Assembly (NCBI GenBank): GCA_023213395.1
Contig: CM041465.1
Location: forward strand, 61,263,741 to 61,327,740
Reading direction: 5' to 3'
Source: Cycas panzhihuaensis
Lineage: Eukaryota; Cycadophyta
DNA: 64,000 nt
The notes beneath the pieces were generated by a model, which worked only from the letters and a program-made list of their open reading frames with translations, did not search any database and was not told where the DNA came from. Within the stretch, counting starts at the first letter, position 1. Every line of letters begins with the position of its first letter. Position numbers and translations under genes: made by a program. This document shows positions 11,171 to 23,192 of this stretch, piece by piece.

Positions 11171-13080
11171 TTAAGTGTCTTTTGTGTTCTATCTACCTAG
11201 TGTGGCTATTAAACTAGAATGTTAAGTTTAGGGGTCTCTAATAAACCCTCAGTTGTTATTCTGTTTAGTGGAGTATGCTCATAAGTGGCAAATCAAGGAC
11301 CTTATATGCAGGTACGTGAACTCTAAGCTCTATATACCTTAGTATAAGGACTACTAAGAAGGTCAAAGACCCCGGTGACTTGTTGGTCCACCTGTATCAG
11401 ACTTATACCTAATGACAAATCTAGTTAAGAATAGCTAACCAAGGTACTCACCCCCTCTAGATCTAACCTAGTCTCCAAACACCAAGGTAGGGTTTACACC
11501 TCAACCGGCCACTTATTACACCTTATAGTCAATGGTCTTATCTAATATCTATAGAATTTGAAAAGATCCAATGATATATGCAGAGTGGTAACTTTAGGGT
11601 CTGAACCATTCCCCTTACAAGGCTGGTAGAGTTTTGTTTGTATATTAGGGATTATCTTGTTAATCTTTCGAGTTGAAAATAAATTTTAATGTGATCTTGC
11701 TTAAAAACAAGGATTTTTTTTAATAAATAAAACTAAAAACTAAAAGGAAATGCAAAAAATTCAAAGGGATTATAGGGTTAAAAGTGCTCTTTTGGAAAAC
11801 TTTGCTCCAAGTGAAGATCATCTACGATCATCCACTTTCACCTAAGAATCACACCTACAACCACAAAGCACAAGCACTTATTAGCCAAAAACCAAGATAG
11901 GATAGCATATAAGAGATAAATAAACAACATTCAACAGCTAGATTCTATCCAAAACGAAAACAAAGCATTCAATTTCTAAAAATAAGCCTTATTGTAATCC
12001 AAACAAAAGTGTCAGCTTTGGTAGCTTATAACTCCTTCAAAAACTACTCAAATCTAGCTAGAAATGGATCCAATCTGTAGCCATCTCAATCATAATTTTA
12101 ACGATTTAAATGGTGTTTAAATTTGATTTCTCATTAAAAGGATATGGATAAAATACTGACATGTACTCCTTATAGATAAAAAATAAAATAAGGTTAGTTT
12201 AAGCCCCCTTCATTGTTTGGCCCTAGGTCTTACTAAGGTTGTATGTGACCACCTGCTAAGCGACTAAGGGGCTAGTGGACTTGAAAACTATTCAAATATG
12301 AAATAATAATTTTAATTTTGCAAAATTTATGAAAAAGAACTTAATAAATTTGAAATCATCCTCTTTTCAAGTTAAATCACGGTCATATGAAGATAAATAT
12401 AACCTCAAATTACCCCCCCTCCCACAAATCTCAAGTGAAATTGCAATCTAGTCTAATTAAAATTGAACTATGTATTAAAAAAAAAAAAAGATTTTTCAAT
12501 AAAAAATTTGTCATTGAAGGCTGCATGAAAACGATGACAAATACGGCACAAATTCACACTTAAATCCACTTTGAATCTGATTGCAAATGCATTAGTGAGC
12601 ATTGGGATGGATCACAGATGAGCGTAGGGGTCAGATTTACTATTTTGCAACTTTCACGGGTCCGTACAAGACCGTACAACAAAGAACAGAGCGATAAGGA
12701 CGTAGAGAGGCCATATAGTGAACGAAGGCAAATAAAGAGCAAAATCTCTTTAAATATCAACCAAAAACGTCCCTAAGACTCATATGTGGCTCCACAGAGT
12801 GTCTACAAATTGACAGATAGTAGATTGAAGGGAAAATGAATAATTTTGAACCATACCATTTTAGTATGTAGCAAAAACAACAGTTGAACGATTGAAATGA
12901 TGTGTCATTTTCATCGTTTTCACGTGAAACTCAAGCAGAGAGGTATGAAGACTACTACAGACTTGTCGGGTTGCAAACAGCAACTCCTATGTGATGAACA
13001 ACACCTACAGTAGTGTCAGATTTGCTACATACTACTGAAACTCATTAAAAATTAAAGAAATAACAATGAACAGGGTGTTG
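11171..13080 (-). other. copia1 5' leader, with a module shared with copia3
   Basis: There is no coding homology. The part at about 11260-11660, read on the minus strand, aligns with 28700-29090 of copia3 for some 400 bp. Shared words include CTTGnAAGGGGAAT, ACCTTGGTTAG, GGTGTTnnGAGACTA, GTATATAGAGCTTAGAGTTCACGTACCTG-like sequence and TTTGCCACTT. The rest (11660-13080) is AT-rich and unassigned. The leader continues at 20725 after copia2 is removed. Confidence 0.6.
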
Positions 13081-13085
13081 TTATT

Positions 13086-13539
13086 TGTAAGAATAGGTAT
13101 AAGCACAATATCACAAGATCAAATAGACAAATATACATAAGTAAAATCAGATATTGCACATGTACACATGATGTGACAGGTGGAAAACCCCTTCTGGGGA
13201 AGAAAAACTACCTCATAAAGCTAAGATTTTATTAAAAATTGAAACTATACAAAAAATTATAAGAATACCATCTACATATGATAAAACCAGCCTTTGAAAT
13301 AGGCTTTGGACAACCTCTTAGATTCTCAGAACCACCTCCTTGAATCTAGAAGAAGATATTAATAACAAGAAAGGTTCGTTAAAATGGGCAGTTGTGCATT
13401 TCAATGACCTTTCACATAATAATTAAATAATGACTTTAACTCTTAATTTTAAACTTATGAATCACTTAAATGTTTATTTAAACATGTAACTTAAATATAA
13501 GATAACAATGAAATAAAAGTAACATTAATAATCCTAACA
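13086..13539 (-). repeat. copia2 3' LTR (454 bp)
   Basis: It begins TGTAAGAATAGG and ends CCTAACA on the plus strand, and is the same length as its partner at 20271-20724. It shares a motif (ggtggaaaac...gaaaaactacctca) with the LTR at 42651-43017, so the two LTR families are related. Confidence 0.95.
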
Positions 13540-13560
13540 TCCCCCTTTAATATTAACTTT

Positions 13561-16500
13561 TATAAAGAATGTCTTCATCACGTTGATCCCCCCTTGATGG
13601 AGACTTCTCTTATATTCAACAAATCTCACAGATTTAGAAACTTGACTTCAGTTAAAGACTTTGTGAGTATGTCAGCAACATGTAGATTTGTGGGATAATA
13701 AGACAAATGAACAATGTTATCAGTAACAAGATTACGAATGAAATGTTGATGTAATTTTATATGTTTAGTTCTAGAATATGCAACCGAATTTGTAGCAACA
13801 GCAATAGCACCTTAATTATCAACTTTAAGTTCAATGGAAGAGTTATGAGATAGACCAATTTTATTTAAAAGATATTTGAGCCAAAGTGCTTCTTTGTTGG
13901 CTTCAACGAGTGCTCGATATTCAACTTCAGTCGTTGATAGAGCTAATGCCTGCATTTTCTTACTAGACCAAGTAATAGGTGAAGAATCTATAAAAAATAC
14001 ATAACCTGATGTAGATTTACGATCATTTGTATCACCAGCTCAATCTGAATCAGTATATCCTATTAAAGTTAGAGGTTTTCTGCAAAAATTATAAGTTACT
14101 CTATAAAAAATAGTGTTATGAAGATATCATAATATACGTTTAGCAACTTTTCAATATGATTCATGTGACTTTTGCATATAACGTGAACATAAAGCGACAA
14201 AGATAAGATATATCGTATGTATGAGTTAAATAAATAAGACTACCAATTAGTTATCTATATAATGTTGGATCACATAAAGGTGTGGAACAATCAGTAGATA
14301 GTTTTACTCCTAATTATAATAGATTAGAGACGGGTTTAGCATTTTCCATGTTAAACCATTTAATTAAGTCTAAAATATATTTAGGTTAAGATATAGTTAT
14401 TTTTGAATCATGTTGATAAATTTGTAATCTAAGAAAATAATGTAGGAGACCTATATCAGTCATTTCGAATTTATTCATTAAAGTAGTTTTTAAGTGGTGA
14501 ATGTTATTTGTTAATGATTTAGTGATGATAATATCATCAACATACATGATTAAAATAGTAATATTTTCGTTTTCATGTTTGAAATAAAGATTTGGATCAC
14601 TAATACATCTAGTGTATCCAATTTAAATTAGATAATCGTCAACTTTAGTGTACCAAGTTTGATGAGCTTGTTTTAATCCATAAATAGATTTTTTTAGTTT
14701 ACAAACTAAATTAGGATTATCAATAAAGCCAAGTGGCTGAAACATATAGATCTCTTCTTTGAGATCACCATTTAGAAATATGCTATTTACATCTATTTAA
14801 TAGATTTTCCAACCAAATTTGGCTGCTAGAACAATAATTGTTTTAATTGTATTTATCTTTGCAATAGAGGTAAAGGTTTTGTTATAATCAATGCCATATA
14901 TTTGAGAAAATCCTTTTACGACTAGGCGAGTTTTATATTTTTCAACTACTCTTGTTAAGTTGTATTTTGTTCTATAAACTCATTTGCAGTCAACTATATT
15001 TTTTTCAAGCAAAAGTGGTATGAGATCCTAAATTAAATTTTTAATTAAAGTATCAAATTCAGCTTGCATAGCTTCCTGCCATACAGGCTTGTTGCTAGCT
15101 TGTTTAAAGGTTTTAGGATCATTATTGTCCATTATTTTAGCCATTAAGGCATAGTTAGCATGTAATTTTTTAGCACATATTTGCCTGGTATCTGAAGGAT
15201 TACTTACATCAGATCCAGCATCAAGAAGCTTTTTTTTTGCCTAGACAGGTTGTTTATTGGTAATTGTTTCTATAGTTACAGGTTGATTTGAGGAGCTGGC
15301 TTGAGAAGAAGAGTCTATTTCAGTAGGTTCAGTTATAGTCTAATTCTGGACTTGAGTAGATAAGGATTCTATGATTTCAAGATCAACTTGTTTGTCGGAG
15401 AAGTCAACCAAACAAGTGTTGGTTAACAGATTTTTAACCAGAAGTTCTATATAAGTAGAAGTTGAAGAAGATCTTTCTTCATCAAATATTACGTCACGCA
15501 AAATTAAAATTTGATGTATGACTAGATTCAAAAGTCTATAAGCTTTAGTTTCTTCGCCCTATCTAACGAAGATGTATTTTTGACTCTTAGGATCTAGTCT
15601 CTTGTGTTTTTCTTTGGAAATGTGTCCCTACAGAATACTACCAAAGATTCATAAATGATTGATGAAGGGTTTTCTTCCAGACCATTTTTATTCTGGAGTA
15701 ACATTTTATGGGCATTTACTAGGTAGATGATTTAGAATATAGTTGGAGCAGTTAATTGCTTCTGCCCATAACTTTAGGTCAAGATTCTTTGCATATAATA
15801 TGCAACAAGTCATCTTAATAAGAGTGTGGTTCTTGCGTTTAGCAATATTATTTTATTGAGGAGTGTATACAATGGAATGCTGAAATTAAATTATGTACTT
15901 TTTATAAAAGGAAATAAATTTGCCACTTAAGTATTCCTTTGTATTATCAGATCTAAAAATTTTAGTTTTTGAGTTTGATTGGTTTTCAATAAGTGTTTTG
16001 AATTCAATGAAAATATCAAACACTTGACTACGTGTTTTGAGTATGTAAACCCAACATTTTCTAGAGAAATCATCAATAAATGTAACAAAATAACGAGAGA
16101 TAGAGTATGATGCTACATGAAATGGTCCATAGATGTCAGAGTGAATAAGTTCAAGTGGAACTTTCACTCTGAATTGAGTTTTATGTGGAAAATGATCCAT
16201 GTGTTGCTTACCTATTACACAATCTTCGCAGACACCATAAATAGTATTTAAGGGTGGAAGACTATGAACTATGTCATGTCTTTTTAGATATTGAAGTTTG
16301 TTATAACTTGTATGACCAAATCATGCATGCCAAAGTTTATTAATTGAGTCAGATTTGGCGATTAAAGCATTGAAGGGTTTTGTTTTGTTATTTTCTAACT
16401 TGTTAAAGTATAGAGACCTGTGCTATGATCAACAGGTACTGAGGCAATACGTTTAAATTTGTTTAATGGCTCTTTAATGATAAATTTATCTTTCCAGAAT

Positions 16501-16943
16501 TCGACGATAAGGTCTTTCTAGTAGATTTGATAAATAGAAAGTAGGTTTGGTAATAAACCAAGTATGTAAAAGATGTCTTTTATTGAACCATCTTTTAAGG
16601 TAATATAACATGATCCTTTTACTTTAAGTTGGGTTCTACTTCTAAAAGAAATCTCTTCTTTATAGTTAGTTTCAGATTAATAAATGGATAAGTTTTTCTG
16701 GTGTCCTGTCATATGATGGGACACACCAGAGTCAAGGATCCATTGTGGGGGTTGATTAGTTGGGGCAATAAATGTAGAAGTTGTTGCCGTTAGCAAATGA
16801 TTATGAGTTTGTTATCGATTTTATGTTCGGGATTGAGGTCGATTTTATAATCCCTTAGAATCTTTCCATGCTTCCGAATCTATTCTACTTCTACAAACAT
16901 CAATAGTGTGGCATCTTTTATGACAATAGGCATAACTAATGTT
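13561..16943 (-). pseudogene. copia2 pol (protease, integrase, RT, RNase H)
   Basis: From 16943 down: protease with WILDSGVSHHMTGH; GAG-pre-integrase; integrase core with ELIHSDIYGPFHV, FVTFIDDFSRKCWVYIL and FRSDNTKEYLS (15886-16200); and the polyprotein linker (15340-15531). The RT follows with VYRTKYN, YGIDYNKTF, KIYxIDVNSIFLNGDLKEEI, KKSIYGLKQA and MYVDDIII (near 14540), then the RNase H region with many stops down to 13561. The YVDD box is intact. Frequent stops, many at Gln, Trp and Arg positions, fit cytosine deamination. It cannot be translated as one protein. Confidence 0.88.
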
Positions 16944-17779
16944 CTAAGAAGGATTTATATCGTTCCGATTAGGAAAGGACTTATTAGAAGTATTCTGATG
17001 TTTAGTTGGATCGGAATACTTAATATTGTTTTGAGAGTTATATTGAGAACCTTTATGAAATTTCTGAAATTTTAGATTACTATTAAAATTGTTCTGATGT
17101 TTGTTTTTATTTTGTGGCTTAGTTTTGGAAAACAAAGCCTGAGAAGGATCTTTTAATATGCCTATCTGAATTAACATTGTTTGATATTCTAACAGTTGGT
17201 TTGTCAACTGATTAAATGTTATAGGAGGATTACCAACTTGTTGTCTAATTGTTTTGAAAAAATTAAAACATTTTGGTAATTTGTTTATTATAAGATGAAT
17301 GAACATATCGTCATCTTTAGCATGAGTGATTATTTTTTCAGTATCACCTACTTTAGGTTACCTATATCTTTATTAATTAGTTAAATTTTGCATAAAAAAT
17401 CCTCAACCTTAGAAAAATAATCATAATTAAGACCATACAGTTGTTGTTCTAAGATAGCTAGTTGATGTATATTGACCTTATCATATTTTTCTTGTAGAGT
17501 CTTTCAGATAGTAGCAAGATCGTCTGTTTCAGAAAACTACCAACTGATTTCTAGTGAAAGTGAACTCAATATGGTGTCTAGGTCTGAATCTGAGTTTATC
17601 AGATATACCATATAACTTTCTGTAGTTTCATCTTTTGGTTTTTTAAATTCACATGTTACATATCACCATATCTTTTGTTATTTAAGCTGATGGGATATGC
17701 GATTCCTCCAGTCAACATAGTTTGAGCCAATTAAAACTGGAATTGGAACGTAAATGACTATCCCTGGCATTAAAGCCAT
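16944..17779 (-). pseudogene. copia2 gag
   Basis: The likely start is the ATG at 17779 (MALMPGIVIYVPIPVLIGSN). It is followed by NYVDWRNRI, LSLEISW, LATI and LQEKYDKVNIHQLAILEQQL, the order of the plant copia gag domain. The last open stretch, 16944-17306, contains DDMFIHLIINKLPKCFNFF and an Asn/Lys-rich linker. The zinc knuckle just after it (about 16893-16936) is damaged: the first Cys is Tyr (YAYCHKRCHTIDVC). Stops occur at several places. Confidence 0.8.
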
Positions 17780-17958
17780 ATTGGGAATTTTAGAGTTTGA
17801 TTGGAGATTAAAAAATATAAGAGTAGGTGAAAAAATATCACTTAGCAAGGTTACCAAACATCAGATTAATATTTCATAGGCATAATTGAAAACTAAAAGT
17901 CATAGTAGTATGAATTAATACTTTTCCCTTTAAAAAGAATTACATGTTCCCATTTTCC

Positions 17959-18035
17959 TTAAAAGATAAATAGTCCCCCTTAACCCTTAAAAAATAAATA
18001 GTCCCCCTTAACCTTAAAAAATAATCCCTCTTAAC
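17959..18035. repeat. Tandem repeat, about 31 bp x 2.5
   Basis: The unit is TTAAAAAATAAATAGTCCCC plus CTTAACC. It is present as two near-identical copies and one shortened copy (TTAAAAAATAATCCCTCTTAAC). Confidence 0.8.
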
Positions 18036-18817
18036 AAAGTAAGTGATTAAAAAAAAATATTTAGATTCCAATTTATAAAAAGTTTTTATTGATTTAGAAA
18101 GAATATTAATATATTAAGGTAGTTTATTTAATTGCCCTAAAAAAATGTTGAAGAAATTTTGGCCTAAAGCTAATTAGGCTTTATCTAATGGATTTAATTT
18201 TAACAATAAAAATATAATTAAGGAAAGGTGAATTGATTAAAAAAAATAAAATAAAATAATGAAGGTAGAAGGTTAATTTTAAAAGTATAAAAGAGAGGTT
18301 AATGGCAACATTAAAAGACATATAAAGATGATTAATTTGTCATTAAACAGTGTAGTTAGAAAGGGTGTTTAAAAAAAAGGTGTTATGGTATAATAAGAGT
18401 ATTGTATGATAGTAAGAGAGTGTTAATTTAGCCTAGGTTTTATTTGAGAAAGTATATATATAAACAATAATGAGAGAGGATTAAAGGTTATAATTACCTT
18501 ATTGTAATAGAAAGAAGATTAATTTTAAGAATAAGTAAAGAGGGAATGGTTTATTTGTATATCAATTATAATGTAGAGGGAAAGGGTTATTTTAACGTTA
18601 AGAAAAAGAAGTAATGGGAGGTTAATGTTAATTGTAATGAGTAAATTAATTTTAATAATAAAGTGTGGGGGGGGGGGGAGGGGTGGTGGAATTGTAGCAA
18701 AACAAAAAAATACAATAATATAAAGAAGGGAGGGTGTTGATTAATTTGTAAATTAAACGTTATAAAACGTAAGGGAGGGGTCGCTAATTTGAATTAATCC
18801 TAAAGTTTATAATAGAG

Positions 18818-18938
<121 letters not shown>

Positions 18939-19275
18939 AAATAGGGGAGCGGACCCAACCGAATTTTAAATTTTATAAAAGAAAAATAAATTAGAAAACA
19001 ATTTGGGGTCTGAGGGGGAAAAGGGAAGAAACCCTACCTACACATTTTTATTTATGGCAGTGCCTCTGTTTAATCTTCATCTGGTTGCAGGTCACATTCA
19101 TCTCGTCTGAATTCGAAGGAGCTATGGTGAGGATCTCTGCAACGCATCTCAACGATATGATCCACTTCTGCTCTTCTTGTGGTTGCAAGTCGGGCATATG
19201 CTTATTTCAAGGCACGCCTCCTAGATGGATACCCTCTCAAACACTAGAAATGCCAACAATGGCCTTAAATACCAA

Positions 19276-19688
19276 CGAGGCCTTTGGTTCGACTCCTACG
19301 CCTATGGTCATCTGTTGTAGGAATACACTTACACGAGAGACCTTGCGGGGGGGCAGAGGGTTCATGCACATATGATGAAGGCTGGATATAAGGCAAACAT
19401 CTTTATAGAAAACACTCATGTTAACATGTACGCCAAGTGTGGAAGTTTGCTTGATGCCCGCCAAGTGTTTGATAGAATTTCTAAAAAGAGACTTGGTTTC
19501 TTGGTCTGCAATGGTTGCAGGATATGCCCAGAATGGGAACGATAAGGAGGCCCATAAGCTCTTCATACAAATGCAGCAGGAAGGGGTGAAGCCGAATAAA
19601 TTTTCATATACCACTGTGCTAGTAGTTTATGACTGCCTAGAAGGCTTAGAAAAGGAAAAGCAAGTTCATGCCCACATTGTCAAAAGAC
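19276..19688 (+). pseudogene. Captured fragment of a PPR (PLS-class) gene
   Basis: The plus strand encodes WFDSYAYGHLL, a stop (TAG 19318-19320), then GGQRVHAHMMKAGYKANIFI, HVNMYAKCGSLLDARQVFDR, a +1 frameshift in the A-run at 19481-19495, and RDLVSWSAMVAGYAQNGNDK, ALKLF-like AHKLFIQM, GVKPNKFSYTTVL and EKEKQVHAHIVK. These are consecutive L, S and P repeats of a plant PLS PPR protein. It is similar to but distinct from the intact gene at 43230-46028: the first shared block reads VHAHMMKAGYKANIF here and VHAHMIKTGVEPDIF there. The stop and shift make it a pseudogene. It lies inside copia2, antisense to the element. Confidence 0.88.
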
Positions 19689-20013
19689 GAGATCTCCAAG
19701 AGATGCAGAAACAGAGGGAGACCAACATGAATTCTTTCAATCACAAGACGTGTGAAGTGTATATTTCTGTCTTGCTCCCACTTAAGCATAGAAATTGTTG
19801 GAGCACTTGAAAGAGATATTTTAGTTATTAAAAAGTCTCATTGCACTGATATCTAAAAATGTCAAGTTTCCCATCTGTATCCTGTTGTTTACTAAGCAGG
19901 ATTTGTGTTGTTGATCTGTTGACCATTTCTTTGATTCTTATTGAAGACCATATACAGTCTTCTATTTTCAACTTGTACATTGACAATGTCTCTTCACTTC
20001 ATATGGAATACAG

Positions 20014-20156
20014 AATATCAACCTGTCCAGAAGGCAAATTCTATTACATAAATGATGGGCATACACCACTTTCACTATTTTCCTCATGAGTGAATGACGG
20101 TATATGTGACTGTTGTGATGGAAGCGATGACACTAAATATGGGAATGTTTGCCTTC
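20014..20156 (+). pseudogene. Captured exon of ER glucosidase II beta subunit (LDLa region)
   Basis: The plus strand reads STCPEGKFYYINDGHTPLSL, then FSS, a stop (TGA 20087-20089), and [22 protein letters not shown]. The motif [30 protein letters not shown] is the signature of the N-terminal cysteine-rich region of glucosidase II beta (PRKCSH family), which helps trim N-glycans in the ER. The TGA replaces the usual Arg codon and one Cys is Tyr. The sequence before 20014 ends in TACAG and has no coding look, so an intron acceptor seems to be kept. That would mean capture from genomic DNA or unspliced RNA. Similarity stops at about 20156. Confidence 0.8.
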
Positions 20157-20258
20157 CATGATCAGAGACTTAAATTCAACAAGGACACCCTGAGCTTGCC
20201 TGAGGTTGCAACTGTGCTTGGTGCTAATGTTGTTTCTGGATGCTTTGACTATGTGAAA
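20157..20258 (+). other. Unassigned open stretch between the captured exon and the PBS
   Basis: The plus strand reads through RLKFNKDTLSLPEVATVLGA and NVVSGCFDYVKA without a stop up to the PBS. It looks protein-like but I do not recognise it. It could be a third captured piece or simply the native start of the copia2 leader. Confidence 0.35.
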
Positions 20259-20270
20259 GCTCTGATACCA
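20259..20270 (-). other. copia2 primer-binding site
   Basis: The minus strand reads TGGTATCAGAGC directly adjacent to the 5' LTR (20271), a perfect initiator-tRNA-Met-type site. Confidence 0.95.
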
Positions 20271-20724
20271 TGTGAGAATAGGTACAGGCACAATATCACA
20301 GGATCAAATAGACAAATATACACAAGTAAAATTAAATATTGCACATGTACATATGATGTGACAAGTAGAAAACCCCTTCTGGGGAAGAAAAACTACCTCC
20401 TAAAGCTAAGATTTCATTAAAAACTGAAACTATACAAAAGACCATAAGAATACTATCTACATATGACAAAACTAGCCTTTGAAACAGCCTTTGGACAACC
20501 TCCTAGATTCTCAGAACCACCTCCTTGAATCTAGGAGAAGATATTAATAACAAGAAAGGTTCGTTAAAATTGGTTGTTGCACATTTCAATGACCTTTCAC
20601 ATAATGATTAAATAATGACTTTAACTCTTAGTTTTAAACTTATGAATCACTTAAATGTTTACTTAAACATGTGACTTAAATATAACATAACAATAAAATA
20701 AAAGTAACATTAATAATCCTAACA
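20271..20724 (-). repeat. copia2 5' LTR (454 bp)
   Basis: It runs from TGTGAGAATAGG to CCTAACA on the plus strand, and is the partner of 13086-13539. The target duplication TTATT follows. Confidence 0.95.
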
Positions 20725-20729
20725 TTATT

Positions 20730-21562
20730 GATAAATGGGTCACCATTTCACGATCAAATTCACAAAATAGTGATAAAAATGCACACTAATGACTCTGATA
20801 CCATGCTAAATTTGTCGATAAGATCAAATACGTATGCATTCACATATAAATCAAGAGAAATTTTTGAAATAACACAAGATAAATAAACAAACATATTGTA
20901 GAACAATGTGATCACCAAATTGGTTGACTAATCACTCTCAATTTTGGTAGAGTTTTCGCATAAAAATGTTTTCAATGTACATAGCATATGATTTATGCTC
21001 AATTTATAAGTATAATGACTTGAAATATTCAAATACAATTGGTTGATGTATTGGCAAAGTGGGTAGACCCAACCAAATTATCAATTGCATCATAATTTAC
21101 AAATGGGTGCCCTAAAATTACATTGGATACAAAGATATTATACATAAATCTTATAACTAAGGTGTCATTACATGTTTTAATAATTAATTCATAAATTAAT
21201 AATTGATCAATAAAGTATCAAATTGAATTTAAAATGTTAAGGAAATATAAAGAAAACTGATAAATAAAATTCTGTACATGCACTTACCTTGGTTGCGATC
21301 TACTTAGTTGATTTTGGACGTAGATTTTCCCCTTAAAATAGCTTAAAAAACACTCAAATGACCTGTCAGAATCTAGGTCTCTGAGTCAAGAATTTAACGC
21401 AACTCTAAATTCTAGATTTGGACTTTGAATGATAAAGTTATTGTGAAAAGTGTATAGGTTACCCTTTTACAAGATCGAAGGGGCTAAAAAATAAGATGTC
21501 AAGCTCATTTTACATCAAAATCAAGGTCATATGGATGGTTACGAGAACCGAGGGCTAAAGAC
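20730..21562 (-). repeat. copia1 PBS and probable 5' LTR, right of copia2
   Basis: After a short leader, the minus strand of 20792-20803 reads TGGTATCAGAGT, a good primer site. The sequence after it on the plus strand starts TGCTAAATTTGTCG and would be the end of a minus-strand 5' LTR. It is cut by copia3 at 21562 and would resume at 41667, reaching a possible outer end GTTAACA at 42112 (total about 1.2 kb). No matching 3' LTR is in the window, so the LTR identity rests on the PBS and the TG/CA ends only. The alternative is that all of this is leader of the LTR at 42651. Confidence 0.45.
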
Positions 21563-21917
21563 TGTTGAGATAATACCCAATGTTCTTATGTTAATGTGCA
21601 CCTAGGGCCCCTCAAAGCCGCCTTGGGCCTCCCTATGACACCTCCGGCACCTAGCAGCTGCCATTAGTTGCCAAAGGAGTCGACGCATCTACATTAAGGT
21701 ACGTATTTAATTTTTGTTTAATATTTTTAATATTATTTTGAATTTTTATTATGTCAAGTTGAGGCACTTGCCACCTCCCTAAACTTGCCTATAAATGGGG
21801 TGGGAATACCTCCCTAGTGTTTTTTAACACTGCCAACATATTATTCAAAAGTTTATTTTCACTCTACAACTATGCACTCACTAATGTAATCTCTTGCTCT
21901 GCAACTCACTTCCAACA
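21563..21917 (+). repeat. copia3 5' LTR (355 bp)
   Basis: It runs from TGTTGAGATAATACCC to CTTCCAACA, with a TATA box CCTATAAATGGGG near 21788-21800. It is the same length as the 3' copy at 41307-41661. Confidence 0.95.
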
Positions 21918-21919
21918 TT

Positions 21920-21931
21920 TGGTATCAGAGT
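21920..21931 (+). other. copia3 primer-binding site
   Basis: TGGTATCAGAGT lies 2 bp after the LTR end, matching initiator tRNA-Met at 11 of 12 bases of the common plant site. Confidence 0.9.
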
Positions 21932-22858
21932 GAGCATTCGATGGACACAGAAAAACTCACAACACTCCATCATGACCATTTTGGTATGAATTGATATTAT
22001 TTCATCAGAGGTATTTGAATTATACAAAAATTGTTCATATTTATTAATACTTCATTTTTATTATGTTTGTTTTCCATTTCTTTGTTTTAGAACCATTGAT
22101 AGCTATTTTAGAACCATCGATTGTGCCTCTCACATTGCTCAGAACTATTGCATATAATTACTCGTTTTGTTAGCAATTGAATCATCTAGCTATTGGAAGA
22201 AATCTCACCTATTTCTGTTGCCTGTGCTGAGAGAAATATCTCCTAGAGTCACCATATGTCCATTTTTTGCTAGTTTTGCTCTGCAACTTCGTTCTACATC
22301 TACAGGGGATCATTCTTCGTGAAACATCACCAGCATCTATCTAGCAGATGTACCTAGCTACGCCTAAAATCTTATGAGAATCCGTGCACCTAGTGAGAAG
22401 TTTGAATTGAGTGAACCTCTGCATCTAAGTTTTTCTTCATTTTTCACTTATAACAAGCAATTTTTTGAATTTTTTTAATGATTTGAGCTCGCATATCTGG
22501 GCATCCCTCTTCGGTGAGCAAGATAGAAGTTTTTCGAGCTGTATTCAGTAATTATCCTAGTTGGATTCAACATCTATTCCTCCATCTAATCGGTCGTTCC
22601 TCTCTCTTTGTCACTCTTATTTTTGTGTTGGTTACACTTCGGTTTTTCGTCTTTTGGTGATTGATACTCCTCGTTTAGCTCTGTAGATGAGTGTGCCCCT
22701 CATCACGTTGAAGATCTAAAGTTTTTAAATCAATTTTCAGTGTTTTTTTTAGAGCCAATCTTCGCCTCTGTTACTCGGCAGAGGTTGCGCGACTGTCACA
22801 ACGTTGTAATTTCGACCTTTATATATATTTTGGTTATTAAATTGAATTTGATTTCTAT
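21932..22858 (+). other. copia3 leader, first part
   Basis: This is non-coding. It contains a short direct repeat (ttttagaaccattgatagc / ttttagaaccatcgattgtg, 22088-22124). Nothing else is recognisable. Confidence 0.6.
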
Positions 22859-23180
22859 TGTTGAAATATGTGACCATACCACCTAATGTAAAGTGGGCCT
22901 CCTATTTATGTGCCTAATTATGTGGTGAAATAGTCTTGATTGTGGTGACATAATGGATGTATTTATAATTATATTTGGCAATTTAGATCTATAAATATAA
23001 ATCAAAGTCCATTTTTATAATATATCATTTTGTCATAATGTAATTATTATTCATTTGTGGGTTTTCACCCGTAAGGGTTTTCCACAACAATATGGTGTCA
23101 CGTGTATCTGTTTCTACTTGTTATTTGCCTGATGTAAAAGATCTTGTCGACCTTGTTTGCTTCAATTGCATTTTCTAACA
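22859..23180 (+). repeat. LARD-like element 5' LTR (322 bp)
   Basis: TATA-like ATCTATAAATATA lies near 22986-22999. A short inverted repeat, GGGTTTTCACCCGTAAGGGT, occurs near 23059-23078 in both copies. Confidence 0.9.
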
Positions 23181-23192
23181 TGGTATTAAAGC

